64,000 nt of DNA from Asaia bogorensis (GTDB lineage: Bacteria; Pseudomonadota; Alphaproteobacteria; CACIAM-22H2): positions 1 through 64,000 of the forward strand of contig CAMDLT010000022.1 of the NCBI GenBank assembly GCA_945901855.1, read 5' to 3'. A program made the position numbers and the translations under genes. Positions 8,734 to 19,618 of this stretch are shown here, in pieces (position 1 is the first letter of the stretch; the number at the start of each line of letters is the position of its first letter). The notes beneath the pieces were generated by a model that made no database searches, was not told where the DNA came from, and saw only the letters and a list, made by a program, of their open reading frames with translations.

Positions 8734-10227
8734 ATGGATACGCTCGCCCAACTGGCCAACGGGTTTGCCGTTGCCCTGACCCCCGTCAACCTGATGTTCG
8801 CGCTGATCGGCACGTTTCTTGGCACCGCGATCGGCGTGTTGCCGGGGATCGGCCCTGCCCTCACGATCGCCTTGCTGCTGCCGATCACCTTCAAGGTCGA
8901 TCCGACCGGCGCGTTCATTCTGTTTGCGGGCATCTATTACGGCGCGATGTACGGGGGCTCGACCACGTCGATCCTGCTCAACACGCCGGGCGAGAGCGCT
9001 ACGATCGTGACGGCGCTCGAAGGCAACAAAATGGCCAAGCGCGGCCGTGCGGGTGCGGCATTGGCGACCTCCGCGATCGGCTCGTTTGTGGCCGGTACGG
9101 TCGGGACGATCGGCATCACCTTCCTTGCCCCCATCGTGGTGGAACTCGCGCTCAAATTCGGCCCGGCCGAATATTTTTGCTTAATGGCGCTTGCCTTCGT
9201 CACGGTTTCGGCAGTGCTCGGCAATTCGACCGTGCGCGGGCTGGCAGCGCTGTTCTTCGGCATTTGGCTCGGGCTCATCGGCATCGACATGCAGACAGGC
9301 CAGCCGCGCTTTACCTTCGGCCTGATCGAATTGCTGGACGGCATCAACGTGATCGTCGTGGCGGTCGGGCTATTCGCGATCGGCGAAACCTTGTGGCTCG
9401 CCTCGCGCCATGCGCACGGCAAAGACGAATTGCTGCCGCTGTCGGGCTCGCTGTGGATGAGCAAGGAGGATTGGAAACGCAGTTGGAAGCCGTGGCTGCG
9501 CGGTACCGGACTCGGGTTTTCGATCGGCGCGCTGCCTGCGGGCGGCGCCGAGATCCCGACGTTTCTTTCGTACTATCTCGAAAAGAAACTCTCGGTGAAG
9601 CCCGAGGAATTCGGCAATGGCGCCATCGAGGGCGTCGCCGGCCCCGAGGCCGCCAACAACGCTTCGGCGGCGGGCGTGCTGGTGCCGATGCTGACGCTAG
9701 GCCTGCCGACCTCGGCCACCGCCGCAATCATGCTTTCGGCTTTTCAAAGCTACGGCATCCAGCCGGGACCGCTACTGTTCGAAAACCAAGCCACGCTGGT
9801 CTGGGGCCTCATCGCCTCGCTCTATATCGCCAACGTCATGCTGCTGATTTTGAACCTGCCGCTGGTGCCGCTGTGGGTGAAGATCCTGGCCGTGCCGAAA
9901 CCCTGGCTCTATGGGGGCATTTTGCTGTTTGCCACGATCGGCACCTACGGCATCAGCCAGAGCGTGATCGACTTGGCGCTGCTCTATGCGGTCGGCATCG
10001 TGGGCTATTTCATGCGCCGCTTCGACTTCCCGACCGCTCCCGTGATCATCGGCATGATCTTGGGGCCGCTCGCCGAACAGGAGTTGCGCCGCGCCCTGAC
10101 CATCAGCCAAGGCGACTGGAGCGTATTCTTGACGCGGCCATTGTCGGCGACGCTGCTGGCGCTTGCCGCCGCCGCCCTCGCGGGTCCGCACATCTACGCC
10201 TACTTCGCCAAACGCCGCAGCGCCTAA
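8734..10227 (+). CDS. Tripartite tricarboxylate transporter large membrane subunit (TctA-like)
   Basis: This 497-residue permease has about 11-12 membrane helices. The hallmark TctA motifs are present: [17 protein letters not shown] near the N-terminus, [15 protein letters not shown] at about residues 70-84, and the second repeat [10 protein letters not shown]...[11 protein letters not shown]...[10 protein letters not shown] around residues 265-330. It forms the sodium- or proton-coupled channel that receives substrate from the TctC-like protein. Its stop codon (TAA, 10225-10227) overlaps the terminal stop of the convergent MCP/PilZ reading frame. Confidence 0.95.
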   Translation: MDTLAQLANGFAVALTPVNLMFALIGTFLGTAIGVLPGIGPALTIALLLPITFKVDPTGAFILFAGIYYGAMYGGSTTSILLNTPGESATIVTALEGNKMAKRGRAGAALATSAIGSFVAGTVGTIGITFLAPIVVELALKFGPAEYFCLMALAFVTVSAVLGNSTVRGLAALFFGIWLGLIGIDMQTGQPRFTFGLIELLDGINVIVVAVGLFAIGETLWLASRHAHGKDELLPLSGSLWMSKEDWKRSWKPWLRGTGLGFSIGALPAGGAEIPTFLSYYLEKKLSVKPEEFGNGAIEGVAGPEAANNASAAGVLVPMLTLGLPTSATAAIMLSAFQSYGIQPGPLLFENQATLVWGLIASLYIANVMLLILNLPLVPLWVKILAVPKPWLYGGILLFATIGTYGISQSVIDLALLYAVGIVGYFMRRFDFPTAPVIIGMILGPLAEQELRRALTISQGDWSVFLTRPLSATLLALAAAALAGPHIYAYFAKRRSA

Positions 10228-10394
10228 GCGGCAACTGCCCGATGCAAATTGGCGAAGACCGGTGCAAGCAGCCGGTCGGTCTCGGCGTCCTGCGCGAAAG
10301 TGACGCCCGCATCGTTCGGCGTCTGGCGCGCGAGCCGGACCTTGACCGTGCCAAGCGCGCCGCCGCGCGACACATCGACGATCGTAAACTTATG
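10224..10394 (-). pseudogene. PilZ-like tail of the chemotaxis receptor, cut off by an in-frame TAG
   Basis: Directly after the receptor's TAG stop (10395-10397), the same reverse-strand frame stays open for 56 codons to a TAG at 10224-10226. The peptide contains IVDVSRGGAL and later AGVTF, matching the DxSxxG core and a late strand of PilZ c-di-GMP-binding domains. The receptor itself ends with ERREFERV, which fits the RRxxR half of the PilZ motif. MCPs with a C-terminal PilZ domain are known in alphaproteobacteria. The simplest reading is one gene with an amber codon, perhaps originally TAC or CAG. The tail is also shorter than a full PilZ domain, which favours decay over programmed readthrough. 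Confidence 0.6.
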
Positions 10395-12146
10395 CTACAC
10401 GCCCTTGATGTCGCCGACCGCCCCCAGCGCGCAGACAACCCGCTCGAATTCGCGCCGCTCAGATGCGGTCGATAGCGCACGCAAAAATCCGTCGATCTCG
10501 CCGCGCAACGAATTCGCCTGCTCGAGCAGCGTGCCGCAGGCCCCCACGACCCCGCCTGCCGCGCGTTCGGTGCCGCTGGCGGCCTGCGCCATGGTCTGGG
10601 AACTGTCGCTGACCGCCGACATGCGAACCGACGCGCGCGAGACGTTGCGCACCACCTCCTGGGTCGCGTCGGCCTGCTGGGAGACCGCGCTCGACACGGT
10701 GCCTGCCGACCGGTCCAGCCCTTGGATCGCCGCAACGATGCTGTCCATTTGGGCGACGGCGCTCGCGACCGACTTGCGGATCGCTTCGACTTGGCCCGAA
10801 ATCTCGGTCGTGGCGTGCGCCGTTTGGCTCGCGAGGTTCTTGACCTCGGAGGCGACGACGGCAAATCCCTTGCCGGCCTCCCCCGCGCGCGCTGCCTCGA
10901 TCGTCGCATTGAGTGCCAGCAAATTCGTCTGGCCGGCGATCTGGTTGATCAGCTTGACCACTTCGCCGATGCGCAGCGCGGCCGACGACAGCTCGCTCAT
11001 TGTCGTTTGCGCCGTCTGGGCATCGCGCGCGGTGGCAACGGTGGCGGCCGCCGAGTCCTGCATCTGGCGCGTGATCTCGCCGATCGACGCCTGCATCTCT
11101 TCGGCCGCGGCCGAGACGGCCGACAGATCCTGCGCCGTTGTACGCGCCTCGTCCTGAACGCTCGAAGCGCGTGCGGCCGAATCGCCCGCATCGTGCACCA
11201 CCTGCGCCGACACGAGCTTCATTTGCTCGGCGGCATGCGCAACCTGCGCCAGCACACCCCCGATCGAGGCTCTGAAATCGGCGGCGAAACCGTCGACCGC
11301 CTTGCGTCGCGTCTCGCGCTGCTTGGCTTGGCGCGCGACCTCGTTCTGCAAGCCGGCGTTTTCGTCGGCCTTGGCGCGCAAAGTGTCGAGCGCCAGCGCC
11401 ACGCGGCCAAGCTCGTCGCTGCGCTCCTTGCCCGCGATCGCGCGCGCATAGTCGCCTGCCGCCACGCGGTCCACATCCAACGCCAAGGCCGCCAGGGGGC
11501 GCGATATTCCGCGAACGCCCACCGCATAGGCCTGCACGAGCGTCAGCACGAGACCCAGCAAGCCAATGCCGATCGTCAGGCGAATTGTCATATCGACGAC
11601 GCTCTCGGCGTAACGCGTGGCCGCATCAAGCCGGTCGACGCTTTGAACCGTAAATTCGTCGAGCCGGTCGCGCAGGCGGTCGAACGGCGGATCGAAGCGC
11701 GTCCGCATCAGCGCCACCACGCTGGCGCGCTCGTCGGCCAGATTGAGCCGCAGCGCTTCAGGGGCAAGCGTCGTCAACGTGGCAAACTCAGCGCGCAGTT
11801 CGCCGACGAGGACCGAGCGGCCGTTGGCGCGCTGGGCGGCCGCTTGCAGATAGCGGTCGTACGCGGCACCCAGCATTGCCAATCGGTCGGCAATTTCGGC
11901 GCGCGTCGCGTCGCTCTCGGCGTAGCCATAGCGCGTCATCTGCCGCGCATATCCTTGCAAACTGCGGTGAGCTTGCGCCACATCGATCGCCGCGCGCGCA
12001 TCCCCTTCGACGACCTTGCTGTAGGTTTCGTTGACATAAACGAGGCGCACAAGCGCAAAGCCGATCAGGACAATGTCCAAAACCAGCAGGATCGCGATCA
12101 TAAAGCCGATTTTTCGCGGAATCGAGCTATTCACGAGTGAAAACAT
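10395..12146 (-). CDS. Methyl-accepting chemotaxis protein
   Basis: This 583-residue membrane receptor signals to CheA/CheW. It has an N-terminal transmembrane helix (about 15-37), a periplasmic helical region (about 40-190), a second membrane helix (about 200-220), a HAMP domain (about 222-275) and a long coiled-coil signalling domain. The hairpin tip sequence is typical ([31 protein letters not shown]). The start at 12146 is chosen because a GAGGG ribosome site lies just upstream and the longer frame adds only a polar leader. The protein ends inside what looks like the first strand of a PilZ domain, at an amber codon (see the adjacent pseudogene entry). Confidence 0.92.
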   Translation of the reverse strand: MFSLVNSSIPRKIGFMIAILLVLDIVLIGFALVRLVYVNETYSKVVEGDARAAIDVAQAHRSLQGYARQMTRYGYAESDATRAEIADRLAMLGAAYDRYLQAAAQRANGRSVLVGELRAEFATLTTLAPEALRLNLADERASVVALMRTRFDPPFDRLRDRLDEFTVQSVDRLDAATRYAESVVDMTIRLTIGIGLLGLVLTLVQAYAVGVRGISRPLAALALDVDRVAAGDYARAIAGKERSDELGRVALALDTLRAKADENAGLQNEVARQAKQRETRRKAVDGFAADFRASIGGVLAQVAHAAEQMKLVSAQVVHDAGDSAARASSVQDEARTTAQDLSAVSAAAEEMQASIGEITRQMQDSAAATVATARDAQTAQTTMSELSSAALRIGEVVKLINQIAGQTNLLALNATIEAARAGEAGKGFAVVASEVKNLASQTAHATTEISGQVEAIRKSVASAVAQMDSIVAAIQGLDRSAGTVSSAVSQQADATQEVVRNVSRASVRMSAVSDSSQTMAQAASGTERAAGGVVGACGTLLEQANSLRGEIDGFLRALSTASERREFERVVCALGAVGDIKGV

Positions 12147-12212
12147 GTTGTTGCCCTCGAGCCAAATGAAGTTTCCAGGACGACAGTTCGAACGAAAAGA
12201 ATCTATCCGCAC

Positions 12213-12351
12213 GCAAATGGCGACGTATGCCGGTCCTGCTTATGCAGTAATCGGACCAAAAGCAGTAATCGAACCAAATCAATTTTTAATGGCAGAAATT
12301 TTATACATCCGTTACGGTTGCGCAACCATTCGTCATAAATTTTACGCAATA
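12213..12351. other. AT-rich intergenic gap, no gene recognised
   Basis: This short AT-rich gap lies between the receptor gene and the TRAP permease 3' end, both on the reverse strand. It contains a near-duplicate pair (GCAGTAATCGGACCAAA and GCAGTAATCGAACCAAA, about 12244-12277). It probably includes the receptor promoter; no convincing -35/-10 pair was picked out by eye. Confidence 0.35.
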
Positions 12352-14715
12352 CTACGCATGCGCGGATTTTCGCGTGCGCATCCAGTGCATGCCAAGCCCC
12401 GCCCCCAGCAGCACCAAGCCCGCAGCGTCCGCGCGCGCGTCGGCGGCGATCAGCAGCATGCCGCCCACCAGCGACAGCACGCGTTCGAGCCCTGTTGCGT
12501 GCTGACGCGCGTAGCCCGTGATCCCGACGCACAAGCCCACGAGCGCAAGGCACGACGTGAGCGTCGTCTCGGCGATGCCCCACCAATCGCCGACGTCCGA
12601 CGGCCATTTGCCTTCCGGCGTCAGCATCAAAAGCTGCAGGCCTTCGGGCGTCAGGCAGAACATAACTGGCACCAGGAAGGCGGGCAGCGTGTATTTCCAG
12701 GCTTGCATCATGGTCGGGAACGGCTTGCCGCCGCAAATCGCCGAGGCCGCAAACGGCGCCAACGCCGTCGGCGGCGAAACGTCGGCCAGCACGGCGTAGT
12801 AGAACATGAACATGTGCGCAGCCGGTGCCGGAATGCCGACCTTGACCAAGGCCGGCACCAGCATGACGGCGGCGATGATGTAGCTTGCCGTCACGGGCAC
12901 TGCCAAGCCCAGCACCCACATCGCCAGTGCCGCCAGCGCGATGACCGGCAAACGCTCGCCGCCGCCGACCGCCACGATGATCGACGAAAGCGTCAAGCCC
13001 AGCCCCGTCAGATTGACGATGCCGACGATGAGGCCGGCGCAAGCGCATGTCGCGATGATCCCGAGCGTTCCGCGCGTGCCGTCGACGATCGCTTCGATCA
13101 TCCGCGTCGAAGCGGGGTCGGGCGTGCGGCCCGCGCGCATCGCCTGCACCGCTTCGATACCCGACGCGAGCATGGCAACCGCGATGCCCCAGAAAATCGA
13201 CGCCGAAATGCGCCCGTCGAAAAGCTCGCCAAGACCGAAGCCGTCGGCCATGTCGCTGGCACCGAACGCCCACGCGGCGATGCCCGCAATCGTGCCGACG
13301 ACAAACGCGCGCATCGTCACGAGGCGGCTGTCGCTTCGCACCATCGAGAGCATGAAGGCGATGGCGATCGACCAGAACACGGCGAGGAAGGAGGTAAAGC
13401 CGAGCACCAGGAAAAACGCGATCGCGGCCAACGACAGGAAATGGTAACCCTGCGAGATCGTCAACTGCCACAAGGACTCGTCGGACGTTTTCATCGCGGC
13501 GATTTTGAGACTGCGCGAGTCCGCCTCCGTCATCAGCCAGCACGAGACGTAGTAAAGGATCGTCGGGATCGTCGCGTAGATCAGCACGACCAAATATTCG
13601 ATATCGAGATACTCGGCGATGATGAAGGCGGCGGCGCCCAGCGTTGGCGGCGACAGCGTGGCGCCGATCCCGGCGGCCGACAGCATGCCGCCCGCCACGG
13701 TCGGCGGATAGCCTGCTTTGCGCAGCATCGGCCAGGCGAGCGAGGCTACCGTCACGGTCGTGGCGACACCCGAACCCGACACGGTGCCGAGCAAAAAGCC
13801 CGACGCCACCACGGCGCGGCCAGGCGCCGACGGCGAGGGCTTTTTGCCGAACAGCGCGAACGCCCAGTCGATGAAAAACTTGCCAGCCCCGCCGCGATCG
13901 AGCACCGCGCCGTAAAGCGTAAACAAAATGATGAAGGTCGCAGCCACGTCCATCGGCGTCGCGAAGATGCCTTCGAGCGTCAGGAAATTTTGGCCGATGA
14001 TGCGGTTGATCGAAAAGCCGCGATGGTCGAACGGTTCGGGTATCGACGGCCCGAAATAGCCGTAGATCAAGATCAACGCCGTGATCGCTGGCAAAATCCA
14101 ACCGATCGTCCGGCGCGTGCCTTCAAGAATCAGCAGGATGAGCGTCGCCCCCAGCACAAGTTCGTCCGCTGTCGGGCGCGTCGGGCGCGTCTTGTAGAGT
14201 TCGATGTTCGTCGCGAGATACCACGCCGTCCAAATCGAAAAACCGACAAAGAGCCAGTCGAAAATCTGCGTGCGCGCCAAAAACCGGTTCGAGACGATCA
14301 GCGGATAGGCTGCAAAACACAGCGCGACGACAATCAGCAATCCGCCCGCAAACGGGCTACGCTCGAAGATGCGCCCTTCGAGATAGAGCGCGTACATAGC
14401 AAGCACGCCCACGACCGACACGCACCATTCTTCGATCGTGGCGCGGCGCGTCGCGCCCGCATCGCGCAAGAGCGGATAGAGAATGAAGATCAGCGCCAGC
14501 GCAACCGCAAGGAAGCTCGACCGGTAGACCGTCGTATTGATCGCAAACTGCGTCCAATAGAGCGAATAGGCGCCAAGCGCGAAGGCGCCGATGCCGGTGA
14601 GCCACCCAAGCCAGCCCGTGAGGCGCCGCGCAGGCCCGCCCTCGCTGTCGGACGACAGGCGCTCGAGTTCTTCGGCCGACAGTTCGATCTTGTCGGCCTC
14701 GTTCGAAGTGGCCAT
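12352..14715 (-). CDS. TRAP transporter fused permease (DctQM-type, TAXI system)
   Basis: This 787-residue integral membrane protein fuses the small 4-helix and large 12-helix TRAP subunits, the form paired with TAXI binding proteins. Hydrophobic segments fill nearly the whole length. The region SGSGVATTVTVASLAWPMLRK and the later APAAHMFMFYYAVLADVSPP are characteristic of TRAP 4TM/12TM fusions. The Met at 14715 is preferred because AAGGAAA lies about nine bases upstream; a 19-residue longer version is possible. The gene follows the TAXI binding-protein gene, with an intrinsic terminator between them, so the permease probably depends on readthrough or its own promoter. Confidence 0.93.
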   Translation of the reverse strand: MATSNEADKIELSAEELERLSSDSEGGPARRLTGWLGWLTGIGAFALGAYSLYWTQFAINTTVYRSSFLAVALALIFILYPLLRDAGATRRATIEEWCVSVVGVLAMYALYLEGRIFERSPFAGGLLIVVALCFAAYPLIVSNRFLARTQIFDWLFVGFSIWTAWYLATNIELYKTRPTRPTADELVLGATLILLILEGTRRTIGWILPAITALILIYGYFGPSIPEPFDHRGFSINRIIGQNFLTLEGIFATPMDVAATFIILFTLYGAVLDRGGAGKFFIDWAFALFGKKPSPSAPGRAVVASGFLLGTVSGSGVATTVTVASLAWPMLRKAGYPPTVAGGMLSAAGIGATLSPPTLGAAAFIIAEYLDIEYLVVLIYATIPTILYYVSCWLMTEADSRSLKIAAMKTSDESLWQLTISQGYHFLSLAAIAFFLVLGFTSFLAVFWSIAIAFMLSMVRSDSRLVTMRAFVVGTIAGIAAWAFGASDMADGFGLGELFDGRISASIFWGIAVAMLASGIEAVQAMRAGRTPDPASTRMIEAIVDGTRGTLGIIATCACAGLIVGIVNLTGLGLTLSSIIVAVGGGERLPVIALAALAMWVLGLAVPVTASYIIAAVMLVPALVKVGIPAPAAHMFMFYYAVLADVSPPTALAPFAASAICGGKPFPTMMQAWKYTLPAFLVPVMFCLTPEGLQLLMLTPEGKWPSDVGDWWGIAETTLTSCLALVGLCVGITGYARQHATGLERVLSLVGGMLLIAADARADAAGLVLLGAGLGMHWMRTRKSAHA

Positions 14716-14817
14716 ACGCCCGATTTCCTTTTTTCGCAGACCGGCACGCGTCTTTGGCGGCTCGGCAAGCACGACCCTGTCTCGTAGTTATGGTGGAAAG
14801 ACTTGTACCCGCACAAC

Positions 14818-14853
14818 AAAAAAAGACCCGGAACCATGCGGTTCCGGGTCTTT
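14818..14853 (-). terminator. Intrinsic terminator after the TAXI binding-protein gene
   Basis: A perfect 14-bp stem (AAAGACCCGGAACC against GGTTCCGGGTCTTT) with a 4-base loop is followed on the reverse strand by seven T residues. It lies 27 bases past the binding-protein stop and before the permease, so it should set the ratio of binding protein to permease. Confidence 0.9.
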
Positions 14854-14880
14854 CCTAAACTGCTTACTGGGATACGGCGA

Positions 14881-15861
14881 TCAGACCGAAATGCCCTTCG
14901 AGCGATAGAAGGCGATTGCGGCCGGATGGAAGGGCACGGCCGACTTGCCGGCGGCTGCCTGCAGCGTCAACTTGCGCGCTTCGGGATGGATGCCATGCAC
15001 TTCAGCGAGGTTGTCGAAGATGGTCGAGAGCATCTGCGTGACGACCGCGTCCGGCGTTTTGGTCTGGACGATCAACACGTTTGCCACGCCCAAACCGCCC
15101 AGCGCTTCGCTCTGGTTGGCATAGGAACCGGCCGCCAAATTGAACGGGCGGTACAGACCCGGCCACTTGGTGTCGAGGACGGCGAACTCTTTCGAGGTTG
15201 GGATGAAGCGAATGGCAGGCTGCCCGCCCGTCGCAAGCTCGCGCACGGCAGCGGTCGGGATGCCGCCGATCCAGAAAAACGCGGCGATCTTGCCGTCCTT
15301 CAAGGCGCCTGCCGATTCCGCGACGCCCAGATTGTCGCGCGTGATGTCGCGCATGAAGTTGAGACCGCCCGCTTCGATCACGCGATCGGCGATCGATTCG
15401 GTCGACGAACCCGCCGAGCCGACCGAAATCCGCTTGCCGCGCATCGAGGCGATGTCCGTCACGTTGGACGATTGGCTGGCGACCACATGCAGGAACGAGT
15501 CGTACAGCATGCCGATCACGCGAATATCCTGCTTGCCGTCGGCCTTGTAGGCGCCTTCGCCGACCATGCCGTCATAGGCGCTGTCCATCGTCGCAAAACC
15601 GAGTTCGGCATCGCCCGTGTGCAGAAGCTTGACGTTGTCGACCGAGCCGCCGGTGACCTGGGCCGTCGCCTGCGTATTGGCCATTTTTTCGGCAAACAGT
15701 TTCGCCAAGCCGCCGCCGTAGGGGTAGAACACCCCACCCGTGCCGCCGGTGACGACGGTAATCCGCTGGCGGCGGCCTTGCGCAAGCGCGGGCGCACCCA
15801 GCAGGCCCGAAGCGGCAGCACCGGCACCCAAGACGATTGCAGAACGGCGATTGATTTTCAT
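14881..15861 (-). CDS. TAXI-family TRAP transporter substrate-binding protein
   Basis: This 326-residue periplasmic protein has a signal peptide ([14 protein letters not shown]... with an ALAQG cleavage site). The TAXI hallmarks follow: [16 protein letters not shown] at the mature N-terminus, and [15 protein letters not shown] in the middle. TAXI proteins bind glutamate or other carboxylates; the ligand here is unknown. A strong GGAGGAAAA ribosome site precedes the ATG. It is divergent from the coxG-like gene across about 150 bases. Confidence 0.93.
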   Translation of the reverse strand: MKINRRSAIVLGAGAAASGLLGAPALAQGRRQRITVVTGGTGGVFYPYGGGLAKLFAEKMANTQATAQVTGGSVDNVKLLHTGDAELGFATMDSAYDGMVGEGAYKADGKQDIRVIGMLYDSFLHVVASQSSNVTDIASMRGKRISVGSAGSSTESIADRVIEAGGLNFMRDITRDNLGVAESAGALKDGKIAAFFWIGGIPTAAVRELATGGQPAIRFIPTSKEFAVLDTKWPGLYRPFNLAAGSYANQSEALGGLGVANVLIVQTKTPDAVVTQMLSTIFDNLAEVHGIHPEARKLTLQAAAGKSAVPFHPAAIAFYRSKGISV

Positions 15862-16014
15862 GGTCGATTTTCCTCCCGATTGGCAGCACTTGCGCGCCTG
15901 CGATTTGTATTTCACCTGTGACCAGCGGCAAAACGAGCTAGCGCGAGATGCTGTACATATGGGAGAGTATCGCTCGTTTTCCAGAATTATTTTGCGCAAA
16001 CCGACGGAATCCAA

Positions 16015-16614
16015 ATGAATCTCAGCGGCGAATACCGCCTGCCCTTGCCGCGGATGGCGGTTTGGGACGGGCTCAACGATCCCGAAATCCTCAAACAATG
16101 CATCCCAGGCTGCGAAGAGCTGCTGAAGACCGAAGATAACGGCTTTTCGGCCAAAGTTGGTCTCAAAATCGGTCCGATGACCGCGCGCTTCACCGGCAAG
16201 GTCACGCTGTCCGACATCGACCCGCCCAACGGCTACAAAATCGCGGGCGAAGGCCAAGGCGGGGTCGCCGGTTTTGGCAAGGGCTCGGCCATCGTAAAAC
16301 TTGCCGACGACGGCCAGGGCGGCACGATTTTGACCTACACGGCCGACAGCCAAGTCGGCGGCAAGATGGCGCAGCTTGGCTCGCGCCTGATCGATGCGAC
16401 CGCCAAAAAACTCGCCGATGAATTTTTCGGGAAATTTGCGGTGGCCGTCGTGCCGCCGGCCGCAGCGACGCCCGCACAACCGCTTGCGGCAGCGCCCGTA
16501 TCTGCGCCGGATGCGGCGCTCGCACCGGCAAACGGCGGATTGCCGCAGAGCGTGTGGATCGCAGCCCTTGTCGCTGCGATCGGCGTCGTGCTGTGGATGG
16601 TCCTCAAAGCTTGA
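16015..16614 (+). CDS. coxG: CoxG-like SRPBCC protein with C-terminal membrane anchor
   Basis: This 199-residue protein begins with the CoxG/SRPBCC fold ([22 protein letters not shown], then [13 protein letters not shown]). It ends with an Ala/Pro linker and one transmembrane helix (about 176-197). In Oligotropha, CoxG helps recruit CO dehydrogenase to the inner membrane, and the C-terminal anchor here fits that role. It precedes coxS by 85 bases on the same strand. It is separated from the coxDEF maturation genes, a common variation. Confidence 0.85.
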   Translation: MNLSGEYRLPLPRMAVWDGLNDPEILKQCIPGCEELLKTEDNGFSAKVGLKIGPMTARFTGKVTLSDIDPPNGYKIAGEGQGGVAGFGKGSAIVKLADDGQGGTILTYTADSQVGGKMAQLGSRLIDATAKKLADEFFGKFAVAVVPPAAATPAQPLAAAPVSAPDAALAPANGGLPQSVWIAALVAAIGVVLWMVLKA

Positions 16615-16699
16615 CGCTTGGCGCTTGACGAGGGCCCCGCTTGCCCCCGACACTGCCGCCCAATCAAACGCAAAACGTTCGAACACAAGGGGAGATACG

Positions 16700-17173
16700 A
16701 TGCCAAAGATTTCTTTGACCGTGAACGGCAAAAAGGTTTCGGCCGATATCGAAGGCCGTACGCTGCTGGTCCAGGTCCTGCGCGAAAAGCTTGGCATGAC
16801 GGGCACGCATGTGGGCTGCGATACCAGCCAGTGCGGCGCTTGCGTCGTGCATGTCGACGGCAAATCGGTCAAGTCGTGCACCGTGCTGGCAGCGCAAGCC
16901 GACGGCAGCGCCGTGACCACGATCGAGGGCCTGGCCACCGGCAACGAGCTGCACCCGATGCAGGCCGCCTTCAAGGAACATCACGGCCTGCAATGCGGCT
17001 TCTGCACGCCCGGCATGGTGATGAGCGCCATCGAGCTTGCCAAAAACAATCCCAACCCCAGCGAGCACGACGTGCGCGAAGGGCTTGAGGGCAATATCTG
17101 CCGTTGCACGGGCTACCACAACATCGTGAAAGCCGTGCAGGCAGGCGCCCAGGCGATGGCCGCCGCGAAGTGA
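16700..17173 (+). CDS. coxS: Form II CO-dehydrogenase-like small subunit, two [2Fe-2S] clusters
   Basis: This 157-residue electron-transfer subunit of a molybdenum hydroxylase carries both cluster motifs. The plant-type ferredoxin site is [14 protein letters not shown] plus a later Cys (SCTVLA). The helical-domain site is QCGFCTPGM...[12 protein letters not shown]. Length and spacing match the xanthine oxidase-family small subunits. It is the first of three structural genes (S-L-M order). Confidence 0.95.
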   Translation: MPKISLTVNGKKVSADIEGRTLLVQVLREKLGMTGTHVGCDTSQCGACVVHVDGKSVKSCTVLAAQADGSAVTTIEGLATGNELHPMQAAFKEHHGLQCGFCTPGMVMSAIELAKNNPNPSEHDVREGLEGNICRCTGYHNIVKAVQAGAQAMAAAK

Positions 17174-17224
17174 ACTCGACAAGCGAATAATCGCGCCAAC
17201 GCGAAACGCTAAAGGGAGAGAAAG

Positions 17225-19597
17225 ATGGCTGTCGACGGCATCGGCGCTTCGGTGCGCCGCAAAGAAGATTACCGCTTCCTCACGGGCCAGGGAAACTACA
17301 CGGACGACATCTCGCGCCCCAACCAGGTCCATGCTTATTTCGTGCGCGCCCAAACCGCGCACGCCGAGATCGTCAAGATCGACACGGCCAAGGCCAAAGC
17401 GGCGCCGGGCGTGGTTGCGGTCTTCACGGGGCCCGACATGGCAGTGGACGCGATCGGCGGCCTGCCCTGCGGTTGGCTCGTCAAAAACAAAGACGGCAGC
17501 CCGATGCAGGAACCGGCCCATCCGGTGCTTGCCATCGGCCGTGTGCGCCATGTCGGCGACCCGATCGCGGTCGTCGTCGCAGAAACGCTGGGCCAGGCCA
17601 AAGACGCGGCCGAACTGCTCGAAATCGAGCTCAAAGACCTGCCTGCGGTCGTCGGCGTTTCGGATGCCCTGAAACCGGGCGCCGCCGCCGTCCATGCGGG
17701 CGGCAATCTTTGTTTCGACTGGCATATCGGCGAACTTGAGCCGGTCGCCGAAGCCTTCAAAAAAGCCTACAAAATCGCCAAGATCGATCTGGTCAACAAC
17801 CGCCTGATCGCCAATGCGATGGAACCGCGCGCGGCCGTGGGCGAGTACGATCGCGCGACCGGCGAATACACGCTGTTCACGACAAGCCAAAACCCGCACG
17901 TCATCCGCCTGCTGATGGGCGCTTTTGTGCTGCACATCCCCGAAAGCCGGCTGCGCGTCGTCGCACCCGATGTGGGCGGCGGCTTCGGCTCGAAGATCTA
18001 CCACTATGCCGAGGAAGCGTTTGTTACTTGGGCCGCCCCCAAGATCGGCCGCCCGATCAAATGGACGGCCGAGCGCGGCGAAAGCTTCATGTCCGACGCG
18101 CATGGCCGCGACCATGTCACGCACGCCGAACTCGCCCTCGACAAAGACGGCAAGTTCCTGGCGTTCAAGGTCGACACGCTTGCCAATATGGGCGCGTATC
18201 TGTCGACCTTTGCGCCCGCGATCCCGACCTACCTCTACGCCACGCTTTTGGCAGGCGTCTACACCACGCCCGCAATCTATGCCGAAGTGAAGGCGGTGTT
18301 CACCAACACCGTGCCCGTCGACGCGTATCGCGGGGCCGGACGCCCGGAAGCCGCGTTCCTGATCGAGCGCATTGTCGATATTGCGGCGGCCGAAATGGGC
18401 ATGGACCGCGTCGAGATTCGCAAGCGCAACTTCATCCCGAACGACGCGTTCCCCTACCAGACGCCGGTCGCCTTGCAGTACGACAGCGGCGACTATTTTG
18501 CAACCCTCGAGGGTGCATCGAAAGCGATCGACTATGCGGGCTTCGAAGCGCGCCGCGCGGCCGCCAAAAAGCGCGGCAAGCTGCGCGGCATCGGGATTTC
18601 GACCTATGTCGAAGCGTGCGGCATTGCGCCCTCGAACATCGCGGGCGCGCTTGGCGCGCGGGCCGGTCTTTACGAATGCGCCAATGTGCGCGTTCACCCG
18701 ACCGGTTCGGTCACGCTGTTCACGGGCTGCCACAGCCACGGCCAGGGCCACGAGACGACGTATGCCCAGCTGATCGCCGAACGGCTCGGCATCGCGTTGG
18801 ACCAGATCGAAGTCTCGCACGGCGACACGAACAAGATTCCGTTCGGCATGGGCACATACGGTTCGCGCTCGCTGGCCGTGGGCGGAACGGCCGTCGTCAA
18901 AGCGCTCGACAAAATCGTCGACAAAGCCAAGAAGATCGCCGCCCATCTGCTCGAAGCGGCGGAAGCCGATATCGAATTCAAGGACGGCAAATTCACGGTC
19001 GCGGGCACCGACAAGAGCAAGAGCTTCGGCGAAATCGCGCTCACCGCCTACGTGCCGCACAACTTCCCGCTCGAAACGCTCGAGCCGGGGCTCGACGAGA
19101 CCGCCTTCTACGATCCCAAGAACTTCACGTTTCCGGGCGGGGCGCATATCTGCGAGGTCGAAATCGATCCCGAGACGGGCGTCGTCAAGGTCGTCGATTT
19201 CGCGGCCTGCGACGATGTGGGCCGCGTGGTCAACCCCATGATCGTCGAAGGCCAGGTCCATGGCGGCCTTGCCCAGGGGATCGGCCAGGCGCTGATGGAA
19301 GCGTGCGTGTACGACGACAAGGGCCAGCTGCGCTCGGGCTCGTACATGGACTACACCATGCCGCGCGCGGACGATTTGCCCTCGTTCAAGGTTTCGACGG
19401 CGATCACGCTGTGCACGCACAACCCGCTCGGCGTGAAGGGCGTGGGCGAAGTGGGCGCCATCGGCTCGCCGCCCGCCGTCATCAACGCGGTGGTGGACGC
19501 GCTCAAAGACTACGGCGTGCGCCATATCGACATGCCCGCCACGCCCCAAAAAATCTGGGCGATCGTCAATGCCAACCGCCAAATGGCGGCCGAATAG
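17225..19597 (+). CDS. coxL: Form II CO-dehydrogenase-like molybdenum hydroxylase large subunit
   Basis: This 790-residue catalytic subunit would bind molybdopterin cytosine dinucleotide. The active-site loop reads AYRGAGR (367-373), the form II signature, not the AYXCSFR loop with the copper-binding Cys found in genuine form I CO dehydrogenase. The conserved catalytic Glu is at about residue 742 (GVGEVGAIG). The HGQGHE cofactor motif lies near 507. It is therefore a molybdenum hydroxylase of uncertain substrate (aldehyde, N-heterocycle or CO) rather than a proven CO oxidiser. GGGAGAGAA precedes the ATG. Confidence 0.93.
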   Translation: MAVDGIGASVRRKEDYRFLTGQGNYTDDISRPNQVHAYFVRAQTAHAEIVKIDTAKAKAAPGVVAVFTGPDMAVDAIGGLPCGWLVKNKDGSPMQEPAHPVLAIGRVRHVGDPIAVVVAETLGQAKDAAELLEIELKDLPAVVGVSDALKPGAAAVHAGGNLCFDWHIGELEPVAEAFKKAYKIAKIDLVNNRLIANAMEPRAAVGEYDRATGEYTLFTTSQNPHVIRLLMGAFVLHIPESRLRVVAPDVGGGFGSKIYHYAEEAFVTWAAPKIGRPIKWTAERGESFMSDAHGRDHVTHAELALDKDGKFLAFKVDTLANMGAYLSTFAPAIPTYLYATLLAGVYTTPAIYAEVKAVFTNTVPVDAYRGAGRPEAAFLIERIVDIAAAEMGMDRVEIRKRNFIPNDAFPYQTPVALQYDSGDYFATLEGASKAIDYAGFEARRAAAKKRGKLRGIGISTYVEACGIAPSNIAGALGARAGLYECANVRVHPTGSVTLFTGCHSHGQGHETTYAQLIAERLGIALDQIEVSHGDTNKIPFGMGTYGSRSLAVGGTAVVKALDKIVDKAKKIAAHLLEAAEADIEFKDGKFTVAGTDKSKSFGEIALTAYVPHNFPLETLEPGLDETAFYDPKNFTFPGGAHICEVEIDPETGVVKVVDFAACDDVGRVVNPMIVEGQVHGGLAQGIGQALMEACVYDDKGQLRSGSYMDYTMPRADDLPSFKVSTAITLCTHNPLGVKGVGEVGAIGSPPAVINAVVDALKDYGVRHIDMPATPQKIWAIVNANRQMAAE

Positions 19598-19618
19598 TTC
19601 GAACACGGGAGATCAGCT

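Noticed and set aside
16664-19606. 980-codon open frame antisense to coxS and coxL
   Set aside because: Long antisense frames are expected in GC-rich genes with biased third positions; the sense genes have complete cofactor motifs.
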